This document shows positions 26,272 through 34,321 of a DNA stretch of 64,000 nucleotides, piece by piece. Position 1 is the first letter of the stretch. Every line of letters begins with the position of its first letter. Under the pieces are notes generated by a model. It was not told where the DNA came from. It worked only from the letters and a program-made list of their open reading frames with translations, and searched no databases. Source of the DNA: an uncultured Gammaproteobacteria bacterium (lineage in GTDB: Bacteria > Pseudomonadota > Gammaproteobacteria > Pseudomonadales > Pseudohongiellaceae); the NCBI GenBank assembly GCA_913060975.1, contig CAJXVC010000004.1, positions 186,001 through 250,000 on the forward strand. The letters run 5' to 3'. The position numbers were made by a program, and so were the translations under genes.

Positions 26272-27067
26272 AGTCATCCAGCCCTTCGGTGAATTCGATA
26301 CGCACACCGGCAGGGTCAGTGATAAAGGCTATGGCCAGACCGATCGCCGGAATCTCCCGGTAAGGCACATCAAACTCGATACCTTGCGCCGCCAGTCTTG
26401 TGCAAAACGCTTCCAGATCATCCACTTCAAAACCAATGTGATCCACCGCACTACCTTGGGTAGGTGCGCGTGCGGCATCTGTCCCGGCGAAACTGAGATT
26501 CATGCCGGGGATGTTGGTAGTTGTCGTGATGCGCCCGCGCGGTCGGGTTTCCAGATTAAAGACAGTGGTATACCAATCCAGTAGCGCCTCGTGTTCCTGT
26601 GTGTAGTAGTGAACATGATAGCCGGTGACTTCTTCATGGAGGCCCTGATCTTCCTGCATTTCCACATACACGCCATCAGGCATCATAATGTAGGCATTGG
26701 TTTGCCCTTCGGCGCCAGTGAATACGCGTCCTACTTCCAGGCCATCGGCTTGCCATTTTTCCAAAAACGCATCCATATCCCGGACTTTAAAGCCGAAATG
26801 GTCCATGACAGTATCCCGTGAACCCATGGTGGGTTCCCGTTCACTAAACAGGGCGACCATGTTAGGCAGGGTGACAGCTGTGAGGGAGCCACGCTGTACT
26901 ACAGTCCCGCCAAAATGATCTTCCCAGATGCGCGTGTGCTCTTCGATGTTGCTGACGTTGAAATGAACGTGACCGAAGGTAATGCCGTCTTCATTCGGTG
27001 TGGCGAGTTGCGCCAATCCTGACGTACTCACCAGTAATGTAATCAGGAATGCATAGATTCTGGTCAT
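26267..27067 (-). CDS. Exported VOC (glyoxalase/dioxygenase-fold) protein with two modules
   Basis: This 266-aa protein has a signal peptide (RIYAFLITLLVSTSGLAQ) and two vicinal-oxygen-chelate repeats, at about 35-145 and 150-262. Module features include GHVHFNVSNIEEHTRIWEDH with a metal-binding His, DHFGFKVRDMDAFL, YHVHYYTQEHEALLDWY and DHIGFEVDDLEAF; final Glu in VRIEFTEGLDD is also a typical ligand. The ATG at 27067 follows GGAGAC by five bases. The family includes glyoxalases, extradiol dioxygenases and resistance proteins. Periplasmic location is unusual and the substrate is not identified. Confidence 0.85.
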   Translation of the reverse strand: MTRIYAFLITLLVSTSGLAQLATPNEDGITFGHVHFNVSNIEEHTRIWEDHFGGTVVQRGSLTAVTLPNMVALFSEREPTMGSRDTVMDHFGFKVRDMDAFLEKWQADGLEVGRVFTGAEGQTNAYIMMPDGVYVEMQEDQGLHEEVTGYHVHYYTQEHEALLDWYTTVFNLETRPRGRITTTTNIPGMNLSFAGTDAARAPTQGSAVDHIGFEVDDLEAFCTRLAAQGIEFDVPYREIPAIGLAIAFITDPAGVRIEFTEGLDDY

Positions 27068-27402
27068 TGTTAGTCTCCAATTCCGGTTCAGACGCAATCA
27101 ATCAATAATAGCCTGATAAACAGCGCTACGCAGCTTGCTGTAGTCGTCTAGATCATCAACATGGCGACCCATTGTAGCGCTTGTTTGCCTGTCAGGGCCA
27201 AATGTCATTCTGGATATTTTCCGGATATTCCCTACAGCTCTTCACGCGTCTATAGAGGTAGCTTCTGTGATAAGTCAGGCACTAACAGCATAACAACACA
27301 GCCAGACAATTCTCGGGGGCAAACAGCCGCCAACAGGCGGGAAGTGGTTGCCGCGGAATATTAATCCGCAGCTACCTTGGGAACCGGGAAGGAGAAATAA
27401 TA
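27068..27402. other. Divergent intergenic region with structured leader
   Basis: This 335-base region lies between the divergent VOC and DUF4329 genes. Near the DUF4329 start two hairpins follow one another: CCGCC-AACA-GGCGG (27327-27340), and a longer imperfect one at 27346-27376 in which GGT/ACC, GC/GC and GCGGA/TCCGC pair with two mismatches. No gene was found. The hairpins could be part of the 5' leader of the DUF4329 mRNA, but I recognise no known riboswitch. Confidence 0.4.
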
Positions 27403-28005
27403 ATGAATCATTTTCGCTCGCTAGTTGTTTTTGTCTCACAATTTTCACATAGATTACATGTTTTGGTTGTTATGCTGTGCGTTGGCACGCTGTCGAATTT
27501 GTCTTTTGCCAACACGACAAATAATGGTGCATACGATTCTGAATTGGCCGCTGTGCGGGCCGCGACCGATTTATACAATCCGATTTCGCTACGTGAAGAC
27601 AGAGAGTTCATGGGTGCTATCGTGCGTCAGGGGTCACATTACAGCTACACCGTATTACCTGGAAAGCTGGGTGGCGATAGTGTCAGTCTGACTTTTTCAG
27701 GTGAGGATTGGCAAAACGTCGTCGCGCTCTGGCATACCCATGGAGATGCGTCGCCGCTGCGACAATTCTTCTCGCACTTTGACACTAAGCTCGTGCAACA
27801 AACAGGCAAGCGCTTTTATCTGGCCGACTACACTGGTGTATTGAAAGTGTTCAGCCCCGAACACCGTACTCTGTCCTCCTTTGCTGCAAGTCGGCTGGGT
27901 TTGCCTTCAGGCCGTGGCTTTGCCACCGGTGAGCCAGTGACCGACCGTAATAAGCAACCTATTCTGGTGCAGACTTCGGACGCGGAGCTGAAAGCATATT
28001 GTTAG
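27403..28005 (+). CDS. DUF4329 domain protein, exported
   Basis: This 200-aa protein opens with a long hydrophobic signal (about residues 18-36, ending SFANT). Its mature part shows the DUF4329 pattern: SLREDREFMGAIV, VVALWHTHG, and FFSHFDTKLVQQTGKRFYLA followed by a short GVLKVF strand. The HTHG and SxxD residues resemble a JAB/MPN-like or deaminase-like active site, and the domain often occurs at the C-terminal end of secreted toxins as I recall. Here it stands alone with a signal peptide, and there is no immunity-like neighbour. A GGGAAGGAGAAATAAT site precedes the ATG. Confidence 0.75.
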   Translation: MNHFRSLVVFVSQFSHRLHVLVVMLCVGTLSNLSFANTTNNGAYDSELAAVRAATDLYNPISLREDREFMGAIVRQGSHYSYTVLPGKLGGDSVSLTFSGEDWQNVVALWHTHGDASPLRQFFSHFDTKLVQQTGKRFYLADYTGVLKVFSPEHRTLSSFAASRLGLPSGRGFATGEPVTDRNKQPILVQTSDAELKAYC

Positions 28006-28115
28006 GCTGGTGAGGTTGCCAGGTCCATTTGTCAGTGCACTGGGTGTGACTGGCGGCACCTGATGCTAACACTGGGTCTGCTATCATTGGATCAGCTATA
28101 CAGCGATTGACAGGG

Positions 28116-28144
28116 TTGACACCGGTCCTGAGCTGGCGCATTAT
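28116..28144 (+). promoter_or_regulatory. Probable sigma-70 promoter of the trpL-trpE(G) leader
   Basis: A perfect -35 hexamer TTGACA (28116-28121) is followed by 17 bases and CATTAT (28139-28144), four of six matches to the -10 consensus. Transcription would start around 28151-28154, at or next to the ATG of the leader peptide, so the leader would be essentially leaderless. A second TTGACA lies nine bases upstream. Confidence 0.55.
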
Positions 28145-28153
28145 CGCGTCGCT

Positions 28154-28228
28154 ATGACTAATCAACCCCAATATCGCACTTTTTTCTGGTGGCACTCACT
28201 CAAGGGCTGCCAGGAGACAATACTCTAA
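28154..28228 (+). CDS. trpL: Tryptophan leader peptide
   Basis: This is a 24-codon frame, ATG to TAA, with two adjacent Trp codons (28187-28192) in the context RTFFWWHSL. No ribosome-binding site precedes it, and the predicted transcription start is at about its own ATG, so leaderless translation is likely. It lies 107 bases before trpE(G). Tandem Trp codons in a short frame ahead of an anthranilate synthase gene are the hallmark of a Trp attenuator: ribosome stalling at these codons when charged tRNA-Trp is scarce changes folding of the following RNA. It is too short for usual gene callers. Confidence 0.8.
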   Translation: MTNQPQYRTFFWWHSLKGCQETIL

Positions 28229-28262
28229 TCTCCCCATCTGGCTGCCCGGGGTTGTGGCGGCC
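28190..28262 (+). promoter_or_regulatory. Trp attenuator with alternative hairpins
   Basis: Four segments can pair. Segment 1, TGGCA (28190-28194), overlaps the second Trp codon and pairs with TGCCA in segment 2. Segment 2, GGGCTGCCAG (28204-28213), pairs with segment 3, CTGGCTGCCC (28238-28247), in 9 of 10 positions: the antiterminator. Segment 3 (GGCTGCC, 28240-28246) also pairs with segment 4, GGCGGCC (28256-28262), with one wobble: the terminator, followed by a moderately T-rich TGTTGTATTAAAT. A ribosome at the leader stop codon would cover segment 2 and allow termination; one stalled on Trp codons would free it. Confidence 0.72.
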
Positions 28263-28335
28263 TGTTGTATTAAATCTTTGATTCATTTCGTTCGTCGCGG
28301 CTCCAGGTAACCAGCAAGGTGACAGGAATCGCATC

Positions 28336-30525
28336 ATGACTAATCAATCTCAAATTCACTATCGTTGCGCCAATGGTATGGGTGTTCGTCGTTCTGTGGT
28401 CGAACTGGACTATGCCACTGCCAGTCAGACTCTTGCCCGGCAATTGAACAGCCAGCTTGGTGTTTTGCTTGCATCAGGGTTCGAATACCCGGGGCGATAC
28501 ACACGCTGGGACATCGGTTTTGTTAACCCGCCGATTGTTATTGAGGCGCGCTCACGCGAGATCCGGATTAATGCGCTGAATCAGCGCGGCTGCATAATGC
28601 TTCCGGAAATATTTCATGCCTTGCGTGACAATGGTGCCATTGCGCATATCGAACATTCGCAACAACAAATCAGTCTCAGTGTTAATGAGCCAGACGAAGA
28701 GCTAAGTGAAGAGCTGCGCAGTCGTCGTCCCGGCGTATTCACAATCGTTCGTGCCCTATTGGCTGGGTTTCGTAGCGAGGCAGATAGTTACCTGGGTCTG
28801 TACGGCGCGTTCGGCTATGACCTGACTTTTCAGTTTGAAGATGTGCAGCGGTTTCAGAACCGCGATGCGAGCCAGCGCGATCTTGTGTTGTATATACCCG
28901 ACCAGATTCTTGTTGCAGATCACCGAACTGGTCGAACTGAACAATACAATTATGAGTTTCAATGCCGCAATTGGGAGTCTGAGTCACGGCAGGAAACCAC
29001 CGGTGGATTTCGTCGCACAGGCAAGAAGCTGCCGTACACGCCTGCCATCAAATCTCAGCAATTCTGCGACCATAGCCCCGGCGAGTTCGCCCAACAAGTT
29101 AAAAATGCCCAAGACTATTTCCGCCGCGGCGATCTATTTGAGGTGGTGCCAGGCCAGTCCTTTTTTGAGCCTTGCAGTGATTCGCCTGCTGATGTGTTTG
29201 CCCGCTTGCAAGTGAGTAACCCGGCTCCTTATGGCGCATTGATTAATCTTGGTGAACAGGAGTATCTGGTTGCCGCCTCTCCTGAGATGTTTGTGCGTGT
29301 CGAGGGCAGGGAAATAGAAACCTGCCCGATCTCCGGCACGATCAAACGCGGCACCGACCCATTGGGTGATGCGGAACAGATCAGGACACTTTTGAATTCC
29401 AGCAAGGACGAGTCCGAGTTATCGATGTGCACAGACGTTGATCGCAATGACAAGGCCCGAGTTTGTGAGCCCGGTAGTGTCCGTGTTGTCGGGCGCCGCC
29501 AGATCGAGATGTATTCGCGACTGATACATACTGTTGACCATGTGAAAGGCACGCTTAAGCAGGAGTTTGATGCTCTGGATGCGTTCCTCGCGCATACCTG
29601 GGCAGTAACTGTAACCGGAGCACCGAAACTGGCTGCCATGCAATTTATAGAGCGTTATGAGAAATCACCGCGCCGCTGGTATGGTGGCGCGATGGGCTGC
29701 ATCGGTTTCAATGGTGACATGAACACTGGTCTAACTTTGCGTACTGTGCGCATCAAAGATGGAATCGCCGAAATCCGCGCTGGGGCAACATTGCTGGCTG
29801 ATTCTGTCCCTGAAGCCGAGGAGCAGGAAACGCGTTTGAAAGCCTCGGCACTGATTGCGGCGTTGCGGAACGAGACAGGACAAGCCGATTCTATTGGCGA
29901 GGTGCATAGCGAAGTCGGTAAAGGACTACAGGCATTGATGGTCGATCATCAGGATTCGTTCGTGCACAATCTGGCGGCTTACTTTCGTCAGTGTGGTGTA
30001 GAGTTGATTACTTTGCGACCGGAACCTGCGCGGCGCTATCTAGCGCAATACAATGTTGATCTGATGATATTGTCCCCGGGCCCCTCGCGACCTGGAGATT
30101 TTGGCATGGCCGATACCATTGCCTGCGCGCTGGCCAAGCAGACACCAATCTTCGGTGTGTGTCTGGGACTGCAAGGTATCGTTGAGTACTTCGGAGGTTC
30201 TCTGGCTACGCTTGACTATCCCATGCATGGCAAGCCATCAGTAGTACGGCATTCAGGATCGGCGCTTTTCAATGGTGTGAGTCAGGAGTTTACGGCAGGC
30301 AGATATCATTCTTTGGTTGCCGAAACGGTACCCGACTGCCTGCAAGTCACAGCGCGAAGTGAAGATGGCAGTGTGATGGCTGTAGAACACACTACGCTAC
30401 CAGTCGCGGCGCTGCAGTTTCATCCGGAGTCGATCATGACATTGGCAGATCAGGCAGGTCAGCAATTGATTGCTAACGTGCTAGCAGAGTTAGTGTCGCG
30501 CAAGCTGGGTATGCAGGCCGGTTGA
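28336..30525 (+). CDS. trpE(G): Fused anthranilate synthase TrpE(G)
   Basis: This 729-aa fusion converts chorismate plus glutamine to anthranilate, the first step of Trp synthesis. The synthase part spans about residues 1-515, with FEYPGRYTRWDIGFVNPP near the start, RRGDLFEVVPGQSFFE, TCPISGTIKRG, SMCTDVDRNDKARVC and AVTVTGAPKLAAM. The glutaminase part (about 532-729) has the nucleophile Cys609 in FGVCLGLQG and His-Glu in LQFHPESIM. The sequence and fusion strongly recall the rhizobial TrpE(G), and a matching leader attenuator lies upstream. The fusion removes the need for a separate trpG. No other trp gene is adjacent. Confidence 0.95.
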   Translation: MTNQSQIHYRCANGMGVRRSVVELDYATASQTLARQLNSQLGVLLASGFEYPGRYTRWDIGFVNPPIVIEARSREIRINALNQRGCIMLPEIFHALRDNGAIAHIEHSQQQISLSVNEPDEELSEELRSRRPGVFTIVRALLAGFRSEADSYLGLYGAFGYDLTFQFEDVQRFQNRDASQRDLVLYIPDQILVADHRTGRTEQYNYEFQCRNWESESRQETTGGFRRTGKKLPYTPAIKSQQFCDHSPGEFAQQVKNAQDYFRRGDLFEVVPGQSFFEPCSDSPADVFARLQVSNPAPYGALINLGEQEYLVAASPEMFVRVEGREIETCPISGTIKRGTDPLGDAEQIRTLLNSSKDESELSMCTDVDRNDKARVCEPGSVRVVGRRQIEMYSRLIHTVDHVKGTLKQEFDALDAFLAHTWAVTVTGAPKLAAMQFIERYEKSPRRWYGGAMGCIGFNGDMNTGLTLRTVRIKDGIAEIRAGATLLADSVPEAEEQETRLKASALIAALRNETGQADSIGEVHSEVGKGLQALMVDHQDSFVHNLAAYFRQCGVELITLRPEPARRYLAQYNVDLMILSPGPSRPGDFGMADTIACALAKQTPIFGVCLGLQGIVEYFGGSLATLDYPMHGKPSVVRHSGSALFNGVSQEFTAGRYHSLVAETVPDCLQVTARSEDGSVMAVEHTTLPVAALQFHPESIMTLADQAGQQLIANVLAELVSRKLGMQAG

Positions 30526-30540
30526 TGATCCATGGTTGGA

Positions 30541-31533
30541 CTACTTGGCCAATACTTCCTGGAACCAGCCAGCCAGACGATAGCCAGATAATCCCAGACG
30601 GATACGTGAGATTCGCTCCATGGTCTGGCGGTATTCGTTGCCCAGAGCTTGTTCGGGCAGATCACTGTTCGCACGGTCAGCACTGAGAATGGCAGCACGC
30701 ATTGAGTCAGGGTAAACACTTGCATGCAGAATTTCACGAGACTCCTGCATCCACTGCGTCCAGTCTGCATTGCGACGGTTTTCAGGCAATGTCAGGTTAT
30801 CCAGGTCGTTCAGAATCGCTGGCAAGCTAGCCAAAAAGCCTTCCTGACGCATGGCCTGATCCCAGACTGCATGCAGGTTGGAACCGTCCACTGCGATCGC
30901 GTTGCCGCCACGGTCGCCGCTTGCAAAAACGTGTTCGGAAAACAGCGAGCCGGTATGCAGTGGCTGGTGAATATCGCCCATCAGGTGCAAGACCCAACAC
31001 AGCGCCACAGCACGATTAGTCCCAGCTTGGCTGGGATCGGCGAAAATGCGCGTGTTGTAGTCCAAAGCAGAAACCACATTGTCGACGTCATTCTCGCTAT
31101 CGATGCTGGTAGCTGCTGGACCGCTTACATCGGCGAATGGATCGATGCCAATATAGACATTACCTTGCTCATCGGCAGCACCTCGTACCCAGGCGCCGTC
31201 AATGTAGTGCCATGCGGGACGGTTGAATCGTTCGCGTTCTGCATCGGGCAATCCGCGGGCTATATCGGGCCAGTAGGCAGCCTGCCCGAGCAGCCACTGG
31301 GTAAGTTCTTCATTGTCTGAGCGGTCGATGAAGTTGGGAATGGCGTCGAGAAAGTCTTCCTGATAACGCGGGTGATTGCTGAGAATCGTAATTAATTCCT
31401 GACGCGTTTCATTGTCGAGAAAGTGCAGCGCAACCGCGGCAGTTAACCGGTGACCGGTGCCATCCCAGGCAAAACCAGTGCTGGTGCTCAGTACTAGTAA
31501 TAATGTGAAGAAACTGCGACTGGCAAATTTCAT
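30541..31533 (-). CDS. Secreted S1/P1-type nuclease
   Basis: This is a 330-aa zinc-dependent single-strand nuclease/3'-nucleotidase of the S1/P1 family. The signal peptide (SFFTLLLVLSTSTGFA) is followed directly by WDGTGH; after cleavage the N-terminal Trp is itself a zinc ligand. Other ligands are in WHYIDGAW, VLHLMGDIHQPLH and GGNAIAVDG/NLHAVWD. The ATG at 31533 has AGGAG five bases ahead; a start nine codons upstream would spoil the signal. Likely role: degrading external nucleic acids for phosphate or nucleosides. It is convergent with trpE(G). Confidence 0.92.
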   Translation of the reverse strand: MKFASRSFFTLLLVLSTSTGFAWDGTGHRLTAAVALHFLDNETRQELITILSNHPRYQEDFLDAIPNFIDRSDNEELTQWLLGQAAYWPDIARGLPDAERERFNRPAWHYIDGAWVRGAADEQGNVYIGIDPFADVSGPAATSIDSENDVDNVVSALDYNTRIFADPSQAGTNRAVALCWVLHLMGDIHQPLHTGSLFSEHVFASGDRGGNAIAVDGSNLHAVWDQAMRQEGFLASLPAILNDLDNLTLPENRRNADWTQWMQESREILHASVYPDSMRAAILSADRANSDLPEQALGNEYRQTMERISRIRLGLSGYRLAGWFQEVLAK

Positions 31534-31654
31534 AGTGGCTCCTGAGGTTGCTGCATGCAAAAAAGAATATTTGTGTCTGGCGTTGTGTTGGGCGGTTCAG
31601 GGGATAGGATTGTAAACAAGTTAGCGCAGGTTTGTGTGACCTGTTCGTGGCCAT

Positions 31655-32350
31655 TCAGACTTCGAGCCATTCGGCCCTGATGTCGTCAGCTTTTAACAAG
31701 CCAGCCGGAGTGCCTTCCCAGACTACCTGTCCATGCCCCATGACATAGACGCGTTTCGATATATTCATCGCAATTGTCAGTTTTTGCTCGACGAGAAGTA
31801 TGGCAACGCCACGCTTGGCGATCTCCTGAAGCAGATTACCCACTTGCTCAACAACTTTTGGTGCGAGCCCTTCAGTTGGCTCATCAATCATTATCATATC
31901 CGGATCGCCCATGAGTGTACGGCACATGCAAAGCATCTGCTGTTCGCCGCCACTGAGTACTCCGCCATGCACATCGGCTCGCTCAGCCAGATTGGGAAAC
32001 ATATCGAACAGCTCGTCTATCTCCCAGCGACTGCTGGTTTGACCGTTCTTGATGCCCAGCTCCAAATTTTGCCGGACGGTCAGAGTAGGGAAGATTTCCC
32101 GATTTTCTGGCACATAACCAAGCCCGAGATTGGCGATCTCAAAACTTTTCTTGCCGCTGATCTCCTGGCCTTTGAATTTCACCGAACCGGCAGGCGCCAC
32201 TTCACCCATGATTGCTTTAACTGATGTTGAGCGGCCGACGCCATTGCGTCCCAGTAAACTGACAATTTCACCTTCGGCGACATTGAATGTCACGCCTTGC
32301 AGGATATGGCTTTTGCCGTAGTAGGCGTGTAGGTCAGTCACTTCAAGCAT
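31655..32350 (-). CDS. livF: Branched-chain amino acid-type ABC transporter ATPase (LivF)
   Basis: This 231-aa ATPase has the LivF layout: GRNGVGRSTSVKAIMG as Walker A, LSGGEQQMLCMCRTLM as signature, MIMIDEPTEGLAPK as Walker B. The normally invariant Walker A Lys is Arg (codon CGC, residue 40), which is seen directly in the bases. It may still work with LivG as a heterodimer. The ATG at 32350 lies inside the end of livG (eight-base overlap), the usual arrangement; an upstream in-frame extension to 32470 is less plausible. It is the last gene of the five-gene importer operon. Confidence 0.93.
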   Translation of the reverse strand: MLEVTDLHAYYGKSHILQGVTFNVAEGEIVSLLGRNGVGRSTSVKAIMGEVAPAGSVKFKGQEISGKKSFEIANLGLGYVPENREIFPTLTVRQNLELGIKNGQTSSRWEIDELFDMFPNLAERADVHGGVLSGGEQQMLCMCRTLMGDPDMIMIDEPTEGLAPKVVEQVGNLLQEIAKRGVAILLVEQKLTIAMNISKRVYVMGHGQVVWEGTPAGLLKADDIRAEWLEV

Positions 32351-33095
32351 CGCTGACCACCTCGCCAAGATAGGCTTCTTGCACGCGGCTGTTGCCACGA
32401 ATATTTTCCGGTACGTCGGTGGCAATGACTTCGCCGTAAACCAGCACTGAAATACGGTCGGCCAGATCAAAGACGATACTCATATCGTGTTCAACCATGA
32501 TTAGCGTTTTACCCGCCGTGATCTTGCGAATCAATGCGACGGCATTTTCTGCCTCGCTATGGCTCATGCCGGCCACGGGTTCATCCAGCATAATCAGTTC
32601 CGCGCCACTGGCGACTGCAATGCCGAGTTCGAGCGCACGTTGTTGGGCATAAGCCAATTCACCAGCAGGATAGAAGGCGCGCTTTTCAAGACCGATCTGT
32701 GCAATGACTTGCTCGGTCTTCTCATTGAGTCGTTTCTGTCGATCCAGCAACTGCCAGAAAGAATATTTGTAGCCTTCCGACCAGAGCAAGGCGCAACGAA
32801 TATTCTCGAATACATTGAGGCGAGGGAAGATGTTGGTGACTTGAAAAGAGCGTGCCAGACCCAGACGATTAATTTCATAGGGCTGCTTGTTTTGTATTTG
32901 CTGGCCCTTGAACGCTATGCTGCCTTCGCTTACGCCATAACGGCCACTGATCAAGTGAAATAGCGTCGATTTGCCGGCGCCATTGGGGCCGATGATGGCA
33001 TGCTTTTCGCCTTCTTCCACATCAAGATCAATGCCGCGAATAATGGGTGTAATACCGAAATTCTTGTGGACGTTACGGAGGCTGAGAATACTCAT
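32343..33095 (-). CDS. livG: Branched-chain amino acid-type ABC transporter ATPase (LivG)
   Basis: This 250-aa nucleotide-binding subunit powers the importer. It has a normal Walker A (GPNGAGKSTLFHLISG), the LivG-type signature region AYAQQRALELGIAVAS in place of LSGGQ, Walker B ELIMLDEPVAGMSHSE and the switch His in MVEHDMSIVF. Family context suggests amino acids or related amides as cargo. The start overlaps the end of livM by four bases (ATGA), so translation is coupled. Confidence 0.94.
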   Translation of the reverse strand: MSILSLRNVHKNFGITPIIRGIDLDVEEGEKHAIIGPNGAGKSTLFHLISGRYGVSEGSIAFKGQQIQNKQPYEINRLGLARSFQVTNIFPRLNVFENIRCALLWSEGYKYSFWQLLDRQKRLNEKTEQVIAQIGLEKRAFYPAGELAYAQQRALELGIAVASGAELIMLDEPVAGMSHSEAENAVALIRKITAGKTLIMVEHDMSIVFDLADRISVLVYGEVIATDVPENIRGNSRVQEAYLGEVVSDA

Positions 33096-34321
33096 GAGCT
33101 CTCTCCCTCTTCTTCGCTTATGGTATTAGCGGTATCCCAGGCATCGCGTAATTGTGGCAGCGTGCGCCGAGTGGCGTAGAAGGCCGCGGTAGCGAGAATC
33201 AGACCGATACTCCAGCTTATGGCGCTCTCCGGGTTCAGTGGCATGCCGAGGAAGTGTAGTGTTTCTTCGGCATGGCTCAGTTCAATAAGCGCCACTGTAG
33301 CCAGCACGAAAACTCCGGCGGGTAATGCAGTAATCAAATAAGGCTTGAACAATTGATTGAGCGTGCCCTGGGTCCAGGCCAATTGATGCATCATGATGAA
33401 CCCGGCAAAACCGCGCGGTAGAAACATCACAGTCAGGACGAACATCACGCCGACATATAACAACCATAGTTCAGTGTAGTTGCTCAGCAAGGTATTCATT
33501 AACGTGAGCACGACCGCACCGATGATCGGACCGATGAAGTAGCCCAGCCCACCAATGTAAGCCATCAGTAAAACACGGCCTGATGTGACTGCGTTGAGAT
33601 TCTCAGAGGTCAGAAATTCATAGTTCAGAGCAAACAAACCACCGGCAATGCCAGCGAAGAAGCCGGATGCACAAAATGAGATAAACCGCACCCAGCGCGC
33701 GCTATAGCCGATGAACTCGGCACGCTCCGGGTTATCGCGCACGGCATTGGCCAGTCGACCAGCTGGGGTTTTGGTGAACAAGTACATAAAGAGCGTGGCG
33801 ATAAATACCCAAACCGCGGCGATATAGTAGATTTCCGAATCCTGAAAGAATTCGATGCCAAAGAATGGCGGGCCGTAGGTGCGGTCGCCACTGATGCCGG
33901 CCTCACCACCGAAAAAGCTCTCCAGAATCAGTGAGGATGCCGCCACCAGTTCGGCAATGCCCAGCGAGATCATGGCAAAGACGGTGCCGGCTTTATGAGT
34001 CGAGAAGCTACCGATGAAAAGTGCGGCAATAAGTCCGCTCAGGCCGCCAATGAAAGGGATGTAGATGATCGAAAAATACATTTCTTCGTATTCGATTTTG
34101 ATCAGCGCGTGCACGGCAAGAAAGCCGCCGAGACCGTAGTACACCGCGTGACCAAAGGACAGCATGCCGCCTTGGCCGAGCAGCATGTTGTAGCTCAATG
34201 CAAAAACAATTGCGATGGCCAGCTGATTGAGCAGGGAAATACCCAGCACAGAGTCGAAGAGCTGGGGCAGTATCAGTAAGGCGATGCCGTAGCCGATCCA
34301 GGGTGTGAGTTTCTTTATCAT
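33092..34321 (-). CDS. livM: Branched-chain amino acid-type ABC transporter permease (LivM)
   Basis: This inner-membrane permease has about ten transmembrane segments over 409 residues. LGQGGMLSFGHAVYYGLGGF is the characteristic LivM motif, followed by GRLANAVRDNPERAEFIGY, the loop contacting the ATPases. The ATG at 34321 overlaps the livH stop as ATGA; a 34-residue upstream extension looks non-native. The extra C-terminal segment after AWTQGTLNQLF, with two hydrophobic stretches (about 315-385), is longer than in E. coli-type LivM proteins. Confidence 0.92.
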   Translation of the reverse strand: MIKKLTPWIGYGIALLILPQLFDSVLGISLLNQLAIAIVFALSYNMLLGQGGMLSFGHAVYYGLGGFLAVHALIKIEYEEMYFSIIYIPFIGGLSGLIAALFIGSFSTHKAGTVFAMISLGIAELVAASSLILESFFGGEAGISGDRTYGPPFFGIEFFQDSEIYYIAAVWVFIATLFMYLFTKTPAGRLANAVRDNPERAEFIGYSARWVRFISFCASGFFAGIAGGLFALNYEFLTSENLNAVTSGRVLLMAYIGGLGYFIGPIIGAVVLTLMNTLLSNYTELWLLYVGVMFVLTVMFLPRGFAGFIMMHQLAWTQGTLNQLFKPYLITALPAGVFVLATVALIELSHAEETLHFLGMPLNPESAISWSIGLILATAAFYATRRTLPQLRDAWDTANTISEEEGESS

